DNA of 44,436 bases, from assembly GCA_001648575.1 (NCBI GenBank), contig LQXN01000049.1, forward strand, positions 1-44,436. Reading direction: 5' to 3'. How positions within the stretch are numbered: the first letter of the stretch is position 1; each line of letters opens with the position of its first letter. The notes beneath the pieces were generated by a model. That model worked only from the letters and a program-made list of their open reading frames with translations. It searched no databases and was not told the origin of the DNA. The DNA is from Sutcliffiella horikoshii DSM 8719 (GTDB lineage Bacteria; Bacillota; Bacilli; Bacillales; Bacillaceae_I). A program made the translations under genes and the position numbers. Shown here in pieces: positions 15,677-23,933 of this stretch.

Positions 15677-16403
15677 TTAACCATCTTCCACTTCCTTTTT
15701 AATAATGATCCCCAACACAAGCACAGAGATAATAGGTGCCAGTGCGACAAGTGCAATCATTCCAAATCCGTCCGTCAAGGGATCACTACCCTCTGTCACA
15801 GACGCCACACCTACAGCCATCGACAGAATGAAGGTCACAGTCATAGGTCCGGTTGCCACCCCGCCGGAATCAAAGGCGATACTGACAAATATCTTTTTAG
15901 TGAAAAACAACAGGATAAAAGCGATAAGATAGCCCGGAATGATGTAATACCAGATGGAGAAGTTCAACTGGATACGGAGCATGGACAAAGCAATGGCTAT
16001 CCCCACTCCAATAGACAGTGTCAGGAGCATCGCTTTTTTCGAGATATATCCTTCCGTGACATCTTCAACCTCTTTATTGAGCACTCTTACAGCATGCTCT
16101 GCAATCGTAGCCACAAAACCAAGCACAAAGCCGATTGGAATCAAGATCCACGAGTGAGTCATTTCGCCAAGACTCTCCCCCATCCTTTCTCCAACAGGCA
16201 TGAAACCGATATGTACCCCTTGAAGGAATAAGGCCAGTCCTATATAGGAGAACCCGAAACCTAACAGTATTTTTTTCAGTTTATCCAAGTCCATTTTCAA
16301 GAAAAAAAAATTGAAATACGAGGAAAAAAACGAGTAATGGGACTAATGCGAAGGTAACTTCAAGAAGCAGCTCCCCGAATCCTTCAAAAATATCATGCAT
16401 CAT
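15677..16403 (-). pseudogene. DUF1538 membrane protein, frameshifted at a T9 run
   Basis: Two overlapping frames together form one DUF1538 gene. From the ATG at 16403 (coupled ATGA with the upstream gene) the frame reads MMHDIFEGFGELLLEVTFAL and on to QFFF, then hits nine T on the coding strand (complement of 16302-16310) and stops at TAA 16281-16283. The other frame runs from about 16300 to 15677 (207 residues, KMDLDKLKKILLGFGFSYIG...). With eight T the product would be 241 residues, colinear with the 230-residue neighbour (VHIGFMPVGERMG against VNIGLLPVGDMIG; FDSGGVATGPMTVTFIL against FDAGGATTGPLTVPFIL). The isolated 207-residue frame would need a TTG start with no ribosome binding site. 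Causes could be sequencing error, a real mutation, phase variation or slippage. Confidence 0.8.
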
Positions 16404-17092
16404 TGATAAACCACCCCTAACAATAGAACTGCAAGTATTGGTCCAATGGAAGCCAATGCCACCAGTCCGAATCCTTCACTCGAAGAATCGTCTTTTCTCA
16501 TTACGGAGGCCACTCCGACCCCTAAAGCAAGAATAAAAGGTACTGTTAGCGGCCCAGTTGTAGCTCCTCCAGCATCAAATGAAATCGGAACAATCTTATC
16601 AGGAGTAAAGTATGCAATAATGAAAACCAGTAAATAGGCAGGCATAAAAAGGTAAGGCAGTTTTATTTTATAAATGGTTCTTATCATGGCCAACGCCACG
16701 AATATCCCAACACCAAGCGCTACAACAATTATCAGGACGTTTGGAGTGACCTTACCTTCAGATACACCATCCACCTGTTTTGCCAGCACCCTTACATCTG
16801 GTTCGGCGACAGTTACGGCGATACCCAGTAATAGCCCTGCAACAATGATGAGCCATTTCTTCTTAGGCTTGGGAAAAGCCCGTCCGATCATATCCCCCAC
16901 AGGTAAAAGACCAATATTGACCCCCATAAGGAAGAACATCAAACCAAATGTCACCATTAACAAACCAATCAAAAATAATAGAAACTTCTCAAAAGGCAGC
17001 CCTATCAAAAAAACTTGCAAGAAAATGATTACAAATGATACCGGTAATATAGCAAGAAAAGATTCTTTGATGGAATTTTTGATATCCTCCAC
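16400..17092 (-). CDS. DUF1538 family membrane protein
   Basis: A 230-residue protein with about seven membrane helices and the DUF1538 signatures GVNIGLLPVGDMIG, TVAEPDVRVLAKQVD and ISFDAGGATTGPLTVPFILALGVG. The family is usually encoded as adjacent or fused pairs of related halves, suggesting a two-subunit transporter or channel; the substrate is unknown. The start is a GTG at 17092 preceded by GGGAGTGAGGA. The stop codon overlaps the start of the second, frameshifted DUF1538 gene, so the two are translationally coupled. It reads away from the small membrane gene at 17254. Confidence 0.85.
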   Translation of the reverse strand: MEDIKNSIKESFLAILPVSFVIIFLQVFLIGLPFEKFLLFLIGLLMVTFGLMFFLMGVNIGLLPVGDMIGRAFPKPKKKWLIIVAGLLLGIAVTVAEPDVRVLAKQVDGVSEGKVTPNVLIIVVALGVGIFVALAMIRTIYKIKLPYLFMPAYLLVFIIAYFTPDKIVPISFDAGGATTGPLTVPFILALGVGVASVMRKDDSSSEGFGLVALASIGPILAVLLLGVVYQ

Positions 17093-17253
17093 TTCCTCAC
17101 TCCCACTCTTTTTTTCTCAAATAATCCCTTTACCCTATTTTTCCCATAGCATAACAATGTAATGGTTAAAGAGCATAAAGAATTATACTGAAAGCGCTGA
17201 CATTTCAAAGCCTAGATACATATAGTGATACCAAAGGGAAAGGAGGGTTTCAT

Positions 17254-17433
17254 ATGGAAAGAATTCTTCTGTTTTTTGCAGCCATGCTTGCAGGTTTTGC
17301 GCTTCTTAGAGTACCACTGACAGGAACGTTTGCTGCGCTTGAGCCTATCACAAGTATTCTTGGCGTCATTACTGTTCTTGTATTCTCACTTGCCTTAATC
17401 TATTTAGGGGTACGTAATCTAATAAAACGCTAG
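17254..17433 (+). CDS. Small membrane protein (59 residues)
   Basis: An ORF of 59 residues, MERILLFFAAMLAGFALLRV...TSILGVITVLVFSLALIYLGV...IKR, with two membrane helices (about residues 3-18 and 32-52) and a basic end. It has a very strong ribosome binding site (AAAGGAGGG, 7-base spacing) and a terminator hairpin downstream, so it is very probably expressed. I do not recognise the family. It is divergent from the DUF1538 pair. Confidence 0.75.
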   Translation: MERILLFFAAMLAGFALLRVPLTGTFAALEPITSILGVITVLVFSLALIYLGVRNLIKR

Positions 17434-17468
17434 TTATTTCTGTTATAATTGTAATTAATCTGAAAAGT

Positions 17469-17500
17469 CCCAGAGATTTATACACTCTGGGCTATTTTAT
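17469..17500 (+). terminator. Intrinsic terminator after the 59-residue membrane gene
   Basis: Stem CCCAGAG/CTCTGGG around ATTTATACA, followed by CTATTTTAT. Confidence 0.7.
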
Positions 17501-17517
17501 ATGGGGTGAGAAATAAA

Positions 17518-18411
17518 ATGAAAGAAACAGTACTTGCATTTCCTTCCAAAAATTCAATTGAGAAGGTGGCCACATTTATTGCAATGCTCAATCAACATGC
17601 TTCAAGCCACATCGGTTATTGCGGAAAGATGCAGGAAGAGATAGCCTCCTCTTTGAAAAATGATCTTACAGATGTGCCGTTTGAAAAGGCATTCATTGTG
17701 GCTTATGAGGGGGAAATATTAGTAGGTGTCATTGGATTTGATGCTGATTTCGAAAACAAATCCGCAGAGATTTGGGGACCTTTTATAGCTACCAATCATG
17801 AAGAACAAGTGCCATTGATGTTCGAGAAGATGTTATCAGTTTTACCGTCTATGGTGGAAAAACTTTGCATGTTTCCCAACAAGGAAAATAAAATGGCCAC
17901 ATCACTAGCAGTAAAGTATGATTTCTCCAAAAAAAGCGAACAAGCTATTCTGATCATGGAGCGAAAGAACTTTCTCTCCTCTCAAAGTTCGATGTTGCCT
18001 ACTCTCCCTGTGCAATTCTACGGTGAGATGGCGCGTCTTCACGACCTTGCTTTCCCTGGTACATACTATAATGGAGAACAGATCATTCGCCGTATGAATG
18101 ATCATCGGAAAGTATTCTTTTATGAAAAAGATGACATTTTTGCCGGTTACATTTATGTGGAAGTCGAACCAGAGTTTTCAGAGGCCAGCATTGAATTTTT
18201 TGCAGTGGATGAACGGTTCAGAGGAAAAGGAATTGGGGCGGAACTACTAAATGGGGCGATTGCCTGGATCTATTCATTCAAGGAGATGGAAAAACTTCAA
18301 TTATGCGTGGATGCCACTAATAATCATGCACTTAAACTTTATCGAAAGTCCGGTTTCAATCTTACTAATGAACTCCATTTTTTCGAGAAAAAGCTGAAGG
18401 TCCACGTCTGA
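17518..18411 (+). CDS. GNAT N-acetyltransferase, tandem-domain
   Basis: A 297-residue acetyltransferase with two GNAT folds. The N-terminal half (about 1-145) is divergent: it keeps the beta-strand pattern (FIVAYEGEILVGVIGFD) but not a clear acetyl-CoA loop. The C-terminal half (about 155-297) has the canonical motif A, IEFFAVDERFRGKGIGAELLNGAI, with the R-G-K-G-I-G pyrophosphate loop, followed by LCVDATNNHALKLYRKSGF. Substrate is unknown. The ATG at 17518 has GGGGTG nine bases upstream; the in-frame GTG at 17506 lies within that site. The terminator overlaps its last codons. Confidence 0.85.
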   Translation: MKETVLAFPSKNSIEKVATFIAMLNQHASSHIGYCGKMQEEIASSLKNDLTDVPFEKAFIVAYEGEILVGVIGFDADFENKSAEIWGPFIATNHEEQVPLMFEKMLSVLPSMVEKLCMFPNKENKMATSLAVKYDFSKKSEQAILIMERKNFLSSQSSMLPTLPVQFYGEMARLHDLAFPGTYYNGEQIIRRMNDHRKVFFYEKDDIFAGYIYVEVEPEFSEASIEFFAVDERFRGKGIGAELLNGAIAWIYSFKEMEKLQLCVDATNNHALKLYRKSGFNLTNELHFFEKKLKVHV

Positions 18412-18426
18412 CCTTCAGCTTTTCTA
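18390..18426. terminator. Bidirectional terminator, GNAT / DUF3231 genes
   Basis: Stem AAGCTGAAGGTC/GACCTTCAGCTT followed by TTCT on the plus strand. It overlaps the GNAT stop codon. Confidence 0.85.
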
Positions 18427-19425
18427 TTACAGCAGCTTGCTCCGGTCCACAGATTGTGGGGGCTGTTCCATCCATCCCCGTTTAATCAACATCTCCAGCC
18501 CTTCTTCCCCATATTTGGCCACATCCAACATAATGGTGGAATAGTGCATGTTTAAATCCTTTCGCATTGAAGTGGACATCGCATATGCCAAGAGAAATAA
18601 TCCAGCTGAACTTGTAGTGGTAATCAGAAACAAAATCAGTCTGTCAGAGAATGGAGAAACTATTGAATCAGTTACCTCCATACTTACCGGTATATTCCCG
18701 AGATGCTCCTCCTTCTTCAATACTTTATTGAAAACATCCACCTGTTTCTCCGCAAGCTTTTTTCCTTTTTCCAAATACACCTTGATTTCCTGGTCCCTCA
18801 TGACTTGGATCAGACCTATCAACATTATCATCCCTATATAATTACGTTCTATCACATAGAAAATTTCACCCAACTCCATCACATTCAAAGGCCTTTTGTC
18901 ACCAAACCATGTTCCAAGGATGGTCTGTTGATCTTGAATATACTGCACTTTCTTTGGGTAGGGGATTTTTGGCGGTCTATCGTAAATACCCTTATCAAGC
19001 ATCAGATTAAGCGCATGCTTGTAATGTTTGGTTGAAGTCTTTAAACATTCACTGAAAAAGGCAACTACATCACTTCTTGCTATCTTGGTCAATACGGTAG
19101 CATAGTGCGGGACTGTCATTTGACCGACTCTATATGCGAAGCTAAGGGCAAAAAGGTCTGTATATAATGGAGGAGCAACCAAATTAACATCTTTATCAGA
19201 AAAAGCATCCGGTATCGGCAAGCTTTCCTTTGTAAATATTTTTCTGATTTCCTCATTATATCTTTCTTCCAAATACAAAGACTCCTTCAAAACATGTTCA
19301 ATTTCCGAGTCTTCCACATGTTGAAGAAAATGTTTATAAAAACACATCGTTGCGCTGTTTTGTATGTAAGTGGTCCATAATGCCGCAATTTCCGGTGTTG
19401 TCAGTTGTATGTTATGTTCTCTCAT
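18427..19425 (-). CDS. DUF3231 family protein
   Basis: A 332-residue helical protein with two related ferritin-like halves of about 160 residues, each with a conserved start (IAALWTTYIQNSATMCFYKHFLQHVED and LGEIFYVIERNYIGMIMLIGLIQVMRD) and an internal hydrophobic helix (second copy LILFLITTTSSAGLFLLAYAM). This is the DUF3231 pattern common in spore formers; the biochemical role is unknown. The ATG at 19425 is preceded by GGGAG at eight bases, while the in-frame ATG at 19440 has no ribosome binding site. Confidence 0.8.
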   Translation of the reverse strand: MREHNIQLTTPEIAALWTTYIQNSATMCFYKHFLQHVEDSEIEHVLKESLYLEERYNEEIRKIFTKESLPIPDAFSDKDVNLVAPPLYTDLFALSFAYRVGQMTVPHYATVLTKIARSDVVAFFSECLKTSTKHYKHALNLMLDKGIYDRPPKIPYPKKVQYIQDQQTILGTWFGDKRPLNVMELGEIFYVIERNYIGMIMLIGLIQVMRDQEIKVYLEKGKKLAEKQVDVFNKVLKKEEHLGNIPVSMEVTDSIVSPFSDRLILFLITTTSSAGLFLLAYAMSTSMRKDLNMHYSTIMLDVAKYGEEGLEMLIKRGWMEQPPQSVDRSKLL

Positions 19426-19497
19426 ATTGTAAACTCCCATTGGACACGTAGTTACATTTAAGTTTTGTTGAAATAGAAAAAATTATACAAAAAAATA

Positions 19498-19518
19498 GAG
19501 ACTTCCTAATGGAAGTCA
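19498..19518 (-). repeat. 21-bp direct repeat with terminator hairpin, distal copy
   Basis: GAGACTTCCTAATGGAAGTCA, described in halves GAGACTTCC / TAATGGAAGTCA, is identical to 19738-19758. On the minus strand it is a GACTTCC-type hairpin followed by a T-run, so it is the complete terminator. Confidence 0.9.
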
Positions 19519-19737
19519 CAGACTGTTGACAAAGCCCTAAATATTTTTATATTTGCATCCTGCTGTTGATCTTCGTTCCAGGCGCTTCGCTTTTCGCGGG
19601 CGGTCCGGAAGCCTCCTCGGACTTACGCCCTGCGGGGTCTTCCTTGTCCCTTCCTCCCGCAGAAGTCTGCGCGCCTTCCACTACGATCAACACAGGTTTT
19701 GAATATCTCTAATATAAAATAACTTTGTCTACACACT
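19519..19737 (-). repeat. Dispersed element family I, copy H
   Basis: A 219-bp element in minus orientation: CAGACTGTTGACAAAG at the left and AACTTTGTCTACACACT at the right. The 130-bp core from GTTGATCTTCG to CGATCAACACAGG differs from copy I (22241) at one or a few positions, so these two are recent relatives. It is flanked by 21-bp direct repeats that contain the catE terminator hairpin. Confidence 0.92.
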
Positions 19738-19758
19738 GAGACTTCCTAATGGAAGTCA
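19738..19758 (-). repeat. 21-bp direct repeat with terminator hairpin, catE-proximal copy
   Basis: The duplicate of 19498-19518, four bases past the catE stop codon. Its T-tail has been replaced by the end of element H. Confidence 0.9.
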
Positions 19759-19762
19759 ACAA

Positions 19763-20614
19763 TTAAACCAGTTTTAATTTATTTCCTGAAGGATCCTTTA
19801 CGAAATAATCGCCATCTGTTAGTTCTACCTGGCTACCTAATGAGGTTAATCTTTCAACGGCAGCCAACTTCTTTTCTTCACTTGAAAACTTCAAAGAAAA
19901 CCATTTTAGACCTACCGTGTTCTCTGCAGGAGCTGGAGAGCCCACTCCATTCCACGTATTAAGACCAATATGATGATGATAACGCTCCGTTGAAATAAAT
20001 AAAGCCTGAGCCCCATAGCGAGTGACAACTTCAAATCCGAGACCTTCCGTATAAAACTGCTCCGTATTCTTAAGCTCGGAAACATGCAGGTGAATATGTC
20101 CCATGACCGTTTTTTCTGGAAGTCCGCGCCATTCTGTTTTTTTCCCCTCTTTTAATAAGCCTTCCGCATCTAGCGCAATGGAAGCCATCTCCACTTCCGA
20201 CCCGTTCCAATTCCATTCCTCTGCGGCACGGTCCCGATAAATTTCAATACCGTTTCCGTCAGGATCCGCTAAATAGAGAGCCTCACTTACAAGATGATCT
20301 GACGCACCTTGCAGGCGCACATCCTTTTCTATGAAGTGGTGTAAGATGCTTCCAAGGTCAGCCCTTGATGGCAAAAGCAGCGCAAAATGATAGAGCCCGG
20401 TGGTACGTGGCTGCTTTGCTTTTATATTCTTTGGTTGTTCAATGGTCAAGAGTGGTGTATTCCCATCTGCTGTGAATATCACATTTGATTCTGTTTGTTT
20501 AAAAACCTTAAAACCGATAACATTTGTATAGAATTCGATGGAACGTTGAAGATTTTCTACTTTTACCACTACTTCCCCCACATAGGTGGTGGGGCTTTGA
20601 TGAAAATGCTGCAT
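19763..20614 (-). CDS. catE: Catechol-2,3-dioxygenase-like VOC protein (CatE-like)
   Basis: A 283-residue extradiol-type dioxygenase with two VOC modules: YVGEVVVKVENLQRSIEFYTNVIGF (residues 11-35) and GHIHLHVSELKNTEQFYTEGLGF (about 168-190). Metal ligands are likely the His in HIHLHV and the YHHHIGLNTW cluster. SEALYLADPDGNGIEIYRDR closely matches B. subtilis CatE (YfiE) as I remember it, which detoxifies catechol by ring cleavage. The ATG at 20614 has AGGAGG upstream. An MhqR-like inverted repeat lies at 20652-20667, whereas B. subtilis catDE is controlled by YodB/CatR, so the regulator may differ. No catD homologue is adjacent. Confidence 0.87.
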   Translation of the reverse strand: MQHFHQSPTTYVGEVVVKVENLQRSIEFYTNVIGFKVFKQTESNVIFTADGNTPLLTIEQPKNIKAKQPRTTGLYHFALLLPSRADLGSILHHFIEKDVRLQGASDHLVSEALYLADPDGNGIEIYRDRAAEEWNWNGSEVEMASIALDAEGLLKEGKKTEWRGLPEKTVMGHIHLHVSELKNTEQFYTEGLGFEVVTRYGAQALFISTERYHHHIGLNTWNGVGSPAPAENTVGLKWFSLKFSSEEKKLAAVERLTSLGSQVELTDGDYFVKDPSGNKLKLV

Positions 20615-20651
20615 ATATTAAAACCTCCTGAATATTACTTTGAAAATAAAC

Positions 20652-20667
20652 ATCTTGAATTAAAGAT
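20652..20667 (-). promoter_or_regulatory. MhqR-like operator upstream of catE
   Basis: On the minus strand ATCTTTAATTCAAGAT, an inverted repeat with ATCTT/AAGAT arms and AATT at the centre. TAAAAT lies immediately before it, the same -10-then-operator layout as at 14344-14367. Confidence 0.7.
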
Positions 20668-20766
20668 ATTTTATCACACTAACTGTAAATTGCATACATT
20701 TTTTTCTAACCTTGTAACTTTATTTTCTATGAGTCCGTCTATTGAGCTAAGGAGGTTAGGAAATCG

Positions 20767-21096
20767 ATGAAAAAAATTTGTGCATTTATTTTGGCATTCT
20801 GTTTGATGGCCGTGTTTGCTGCATGTTCTTCCACATCTAAGAACGTCGCTCCTGAATCTGATGATGTAGCAGGCAATCCCGCAGGTATTGAGCTGACATC
20901 CCAGATAGAGGGGGTATTCAAAGGTTTTGATGGAGAAAATTTTGTAAAAATAGAGCATGATGGAAAAGAACAAATCTATGAAATTGTGGATGAAGTTACC
21001 GGAGATCTCGATAAGGTGAAAGAAGGCGACAATATCGCTTTTTCAACCAAAGAAGCCGACGGGAAAACAGTGTTGGAGACGCTTAGGCTGAACTAA
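20767..21096 (+). CDS. Small putative lipoprotein
   Basis: A 109-residue protein with a lipoprotein signal peptide: MKKI, a hydrophobic core, and lipobox VFAAC with Cys20 as the lipidated residue. The mature part is acidic with a small beta-rich domain (IEGVFKGFDGENFVKIEHDGKEQIYEIVDE), resembling short OB- or SH3-like surface domains, but I cannot name a family. AAGGAGG lies upstream of the ATG and a strong terminator follows, so it is a single-gene unit on the outer face of the membrane. Confidence 0.8.
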   Translation: MKKICAFILAFCLMAVFAACSSTSKNVAPESDDVAGNPAGIELTSQIEGVFKGFDGENFVKIEHDGKEQIYEIVDEVTGDLDKVKEGDNIAFSTKEADGKTVLETLRLN

Positions 21097-21120
21097 ATAC
21101 GTATCAGTGCAAAGCAGGAC

Positions 21121-21157
21121 AGAAGGGAAGTCTTTTAGGATTTCCCTTCTGCCTTCG
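21121..21157 (+). terminator. Intrinsic terminator after the lipoprotein gene
   Basis: Stem AGAAGGGAA/TTCCCTTCT with an 11-12 base loop, followed by GCCTTCGT. The tail is weak. Confidence 0.7.
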
Positions 21158-21260
21158 TATGACCTATAGCTGTTTAGAGAATTTAAATTGTAAACATCCT
21201 TTTTATCCTATATAATATAAAATATTGCAAAATTAATAAATAAAAGGAAGATATGAATAA

Positions 21261-22202
21261 ATGACTAGAGTAAGCAGAAAAAAGAAACGCTTCAAGAAGT
21301 GGCATAAGATTACACTTAGTATTTTGGCGATATTGTTTTTATTGGTTGCAGGTTTTGTAGGATACACCTTCTATACCGTTAATAAAGCTTTGAGCACCAT
21401 GCATGAACCTATAGACCGGGATTTTTCCGATTTGCGAACAGGAAAAGTGCAATTGGGTGATCAGGAGCCTTTCTCCATCCTGTTGATCGGGATTGACAAG
21501 GAAGAAGGAGATCTGGAAAAGGGACGCTCGGATTCCTTGATAGTTTTGACAGTGAATCCTAAAACAGAATCCATGAAGATGGTAAGCATTCCGCGTGATA
21601 CCAGAACAGAAATCATCGGACGCGGGAACTTGGATAAGATAAACCACGCCCATGCATTTGGCGGGGTGGAGATGAGCATCCCGACCGTGGAGAACTTTTT
21701 AGATATTCCGATTGACTACTATGTGAAAATCAATATGCAGGGCTTCAAGGACATTGTTGATGCAGTCGGAGGGGTAGATGTGAACAACAAGTTTGCATTC
21801 TCTTCGGGAGGTTATAATTTTAATGAAGGCAATGTTTCTTTAAACGGCGACTCGGCTTTGTCTTTTGTAAGAATGAGAAAACAGGATCCACGCGGGGACT
21901 TCGGACGGGCTGATCGTCAAAAGCAAGTGGTACAAGCTGTCATTAATAGGGGAGCATCCTTCTCCGGTTTGACCAATCTGGATTCGATCCTTGGGGCTAT
22001 CGGGGGGAATGTGAAGACAGACTTGAGTTCTGGTGAAATGGTGGATATCACCCAAAATTACAAAGAAGCAAGACATGATCTCGAAGTATTGCAAATCGAA
22101 GGATCAAATTCAACCATTGAAGGCATCTATTACTTCCAGGTGTCGGAAGAGGAACGCACGCGAGTTTCAGGTATATTGAAAGAGCATCTTGAATTGAATT
22201 AA
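21261..22202 (+). CDS. LytR-CpsA-Psr family wall-polymer ligase
   Basis: A 313-residue LCP enzyme that transfers lipid-linked anionic polymers such as teichoic acid to peptidoglycan at the outer membrane face. A basic N-terminus (RKKKRFKKWHK) and one membrane helix (about residues 17-38) precede the catalytic domain. The family blocks are clear: FSILLIGIDKEEGDLEKGRSDSLIVLTVNPKT, MVSIPRDTRTEI, KINHAHAFGG, VDAVGGVDVN and LSFVRMRKQDPRGDFGRADRQKQV, which contain the Arg/Asp residues that bind pyrophosphate and Mg2+. Length fits TagU/TagT/TagV. Which paralogue it is cannot be said. Ribosome binding site AAGGAAG; terminator at 22205. Confidence 0.92.
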   Translation: MTRVSRKKKRFKKWHKITLSILAILFLLVAGFVGYTFYTVNKALSTMHEPIDRDFSDLRTGKVQLGDQEPFSILLIGIDKEEGDLEKGRSDSLIVLTVNPKTESMKMVSIPRDTRTEIIGRGNLDKINHAHAFGGVEMSIPTVENFLDIPIDYYVKINMQGFKDIVDAVGGVDVNNKFAFSSGGYNFNEGNVSLNGDSALSFVRMRKQDPRGDFGRADRQKQVVQAVINRGASFSGLTNLDSILGAIGGNVKTDLSSGEMVDITQNYKEARHDLEVLQIEGSNSTIEGIYYFQVSEEERTRVSGILKEHLELN

Positions 22203-22204
22203 AG

Positions 22205-22240
22205 TATAAAGGGACAGCGTATATGCGCTGTCCCTTTATA
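22205..22240 (+). terminator. Intrinsic terminator of the LCP gene
   Basis: Stem TATAAAGGGACAGCG/CGCTGTCCCTTTATA around TATATG, directly followed by element I, so the T-tail is short. Confidence 0.85.
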
Positions 22241-22456
22241 CTGTTGACAAACTAAAAATTAGTTAAGTTATCTGTTGGAACAGTTGATCTTCGTTCCAGG
22301 CGCTTCGCTTTTCGCGGGCGGTCCGGAAGCCTCCTCGGGCTTACGCCCTGCGGGGTCTTCCTTGTCCCTTCCTCCCGCAGAAGTCTGCGCGCCTTCCACT
22401 ACGATCAACACAGGTTTTGCATATCTCAAAGATAAATTAACTTTGTCTACACACTG
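22241..22456 (-). repeat. Dispersed element family I, copy I
   Basis: An element of about 216 bp in minus orientation (CTGTTGACAAAC at the left, AACTTTGTCTACACACTG at the right). The core is nearly identical to copy H. It lies between two different terminator hairpins and not between duplicates, unlike copies C, G and H. Confidence 0.9.
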
Positions 22457-22487
22457 AGCTACAGGATTACAATAGAATCCTGTAGCT
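22457..22487 (-). terminator. Hairpin downstream of the alanine symporter gene
   Basis: Stem AGCTACAGGATT/AATCCTGTAGCT. It ends the minus-strand gene at 22506; its T-tail position is occupied by element I. Confidence 0.75.
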
Positions 22488-22505
22488 TCATACATAAATA
22501 AATGC

Positions 22506-23933
22506 TTACGCTCCTTTTTCATCCGCATGTTTTGATGCCTCTTCATCCTCCCAGCACTCTGTATTCTTCAACCCATCAATATTGCTCGCATAGAACACAG
22601 GATCTTTACCTTCTTTACGTTGCTTCAGATAGTCTTTCAGAACTGCAAGAGCAATCTTCCCGATAAAGGCCAATGCCACGAGGTTGGTGATTGCCATCAA
22701 TGCCATGAACAAGTCAGCCATGTTCCACACCATGCTAAGACTTGCCACAGAACCGAAAATGATCATTCCTAACACCGCAAAGCGGAAAATCATGATGGCT
22801 GCTTTGCTTTCTTTAATAAACTCAATATTGGATTCGCCATAATAGTAATTTCCGATAATGGAACTGAAACAGAATAACAGGATTGCTATGGCAATAAAGA
22901 TGCTTGCCCATGGGCCAACGTGTTCTGCCAATGCCACTTGGGTCAATTGGATACCTTCCATCTCCTCACCGCCTGGAATGCCAGCAAGTAAGATGATGAA
23001 GGCTGTTGCACTACAAATCAGGATCGTATCAACAAAAACCCCAAGTGTTTGAATGAATCCTTGTTTGGCAGGGTGACTTACGTCTGCCGTTGCTGCTGCA
23101 ACCGGTGCACTACCCATACCTGCTTCATTAGAGAACAATCCGCGTTTGACACCATTCATGATGGCAGCCCCGATCCCACCGGCAACCGCTTCGTTAAATC
23201 CGAATGCGCTGGAAACGATGACACCGACCAATCCTGGAATCTCTCCAATGTTCAATGCAATGACATAAAACGCTAAAAGTAAATAAGATACGGCCATGAC
23301 CGGCACTACGACTTGTGAAACTTTAGCTATCCGCTTGACCCCTCCGAAGATCACTAGTGCAACTATAACTGTAAGAATCAGTCCAAGCACTAAGCGGTTC
23401 ACGCCAAAGGCTTCGTTGAATGCGACGGTGATGGTGTTGGCTTGAACTGAGGTAAATGCCAATCCGAAGCAGAACGTAATGAGGACAGCGAATAGGATTC
23501 CCATCCAACGTGCTCCCATTGCCTTTTGCATATAATAGGCGGGTCCACCTTTGAAGCCATTTTTATCCTTCACTTTGTATACCTGTGCAAGTGTACTTTC
23601 GATAAAGCTTAGTGATGCGCCGAATAGGGCCACAACCCACATCCAGAATACAGCCCCTGGACCACCAAGGGAGATGGCAATCGCCACACCTGCTAAGTTT
23701 CCTGTCCCTATTCGAGTTGCTGCACTAATACAAAAGGCACCAAATGAAGATACCCTCTTTTTTGTTTCATTGGAAGTGGGGCTTTCTTTTAAGAGGCGGA
23801 CCATCTCCCCCATTTGGGTAAACTGGACAAACTTTGATTTCAAGGTAAAGAAAATCCCAAGTCCAACTAAAAGTGCAATAAGGACATATGACCAGAGGAT
23901 CTCATTACTCCATTCAATAATTGTGTCTATCAT
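22506..23933 (-). CDS. Sodium:alanine/glycine symporter (AGCS family)
   Basis: A 475-residue membrane carrier with about 11 helices that imports alanine or glycine with Na+. Family signatures are TRIGTGNLAGVAIAISLGGPGAVFWMWVVALFGASLSFIE, the KGGPAYYMQKAMGARW loop, and FSNEAGMGSAPVAAATADVSHPAKQG. The C-terminal tail is hydrophilic and acidic (ECWEDEEASKHADEKGA). The ATG at 23933 has AAAAGGTG upstream; an in-frame ATG at 23969 is less well supported. B. subtilis has several paralogues (AlsT, YrbD and others), and I cannot assign which this is. The stretch 23934-24198 upstream is A+T-rich with no gene seen. Confidence 0.92.
   Translation of the reverse strand: MIDTIIEWSNEILWSYVLIALLVGLGIFFTLKSKFVQFTQMGEMVRLLKESPTSNETKKRVSSFGAFCISAATRIGTGNLAGVAIAISLGGPGAVFWMWVVALFGASLSFIESTLAQVYKVKDKNGFKGGPAYYMQKAMGARWMGILFAVLITFCFGLAFTSVQANTITVAFNEAFGVNRLVLGLILTVIVALVIFGGVKRIAKVSQVVVPVMAVSYLLLAFYVIALNIGEIPGLVGVIVSSAFGFNEAVAGGIGAAIMNGVKRGLFSNEAGMGSAPVAAATADVSHPAKQGFIQTLGVFVDTILICSATAFIILLAGIPGGEEMEGIQLTQVALAEHVGPWASIFIAIAILLFCFSSIIGNYYYGESNIEFIKESKAAIMIFRFAVLGMIIFGSVASLSMVWNMADLFMALMAITNLVALAFIGKIALAVLKDYLKQRKEGKDPVFYASNIDGLKNTECWEDEEASKHADEKGA

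Noticed and set aside
15677..16300. 207-residue DUF1538 ORF as an independent gene
   Set aside because: Needs a TTG start with no ribosome binding site and lacks the first helix. Restoring one frame at the T9 run gives a full-length coupled gene.
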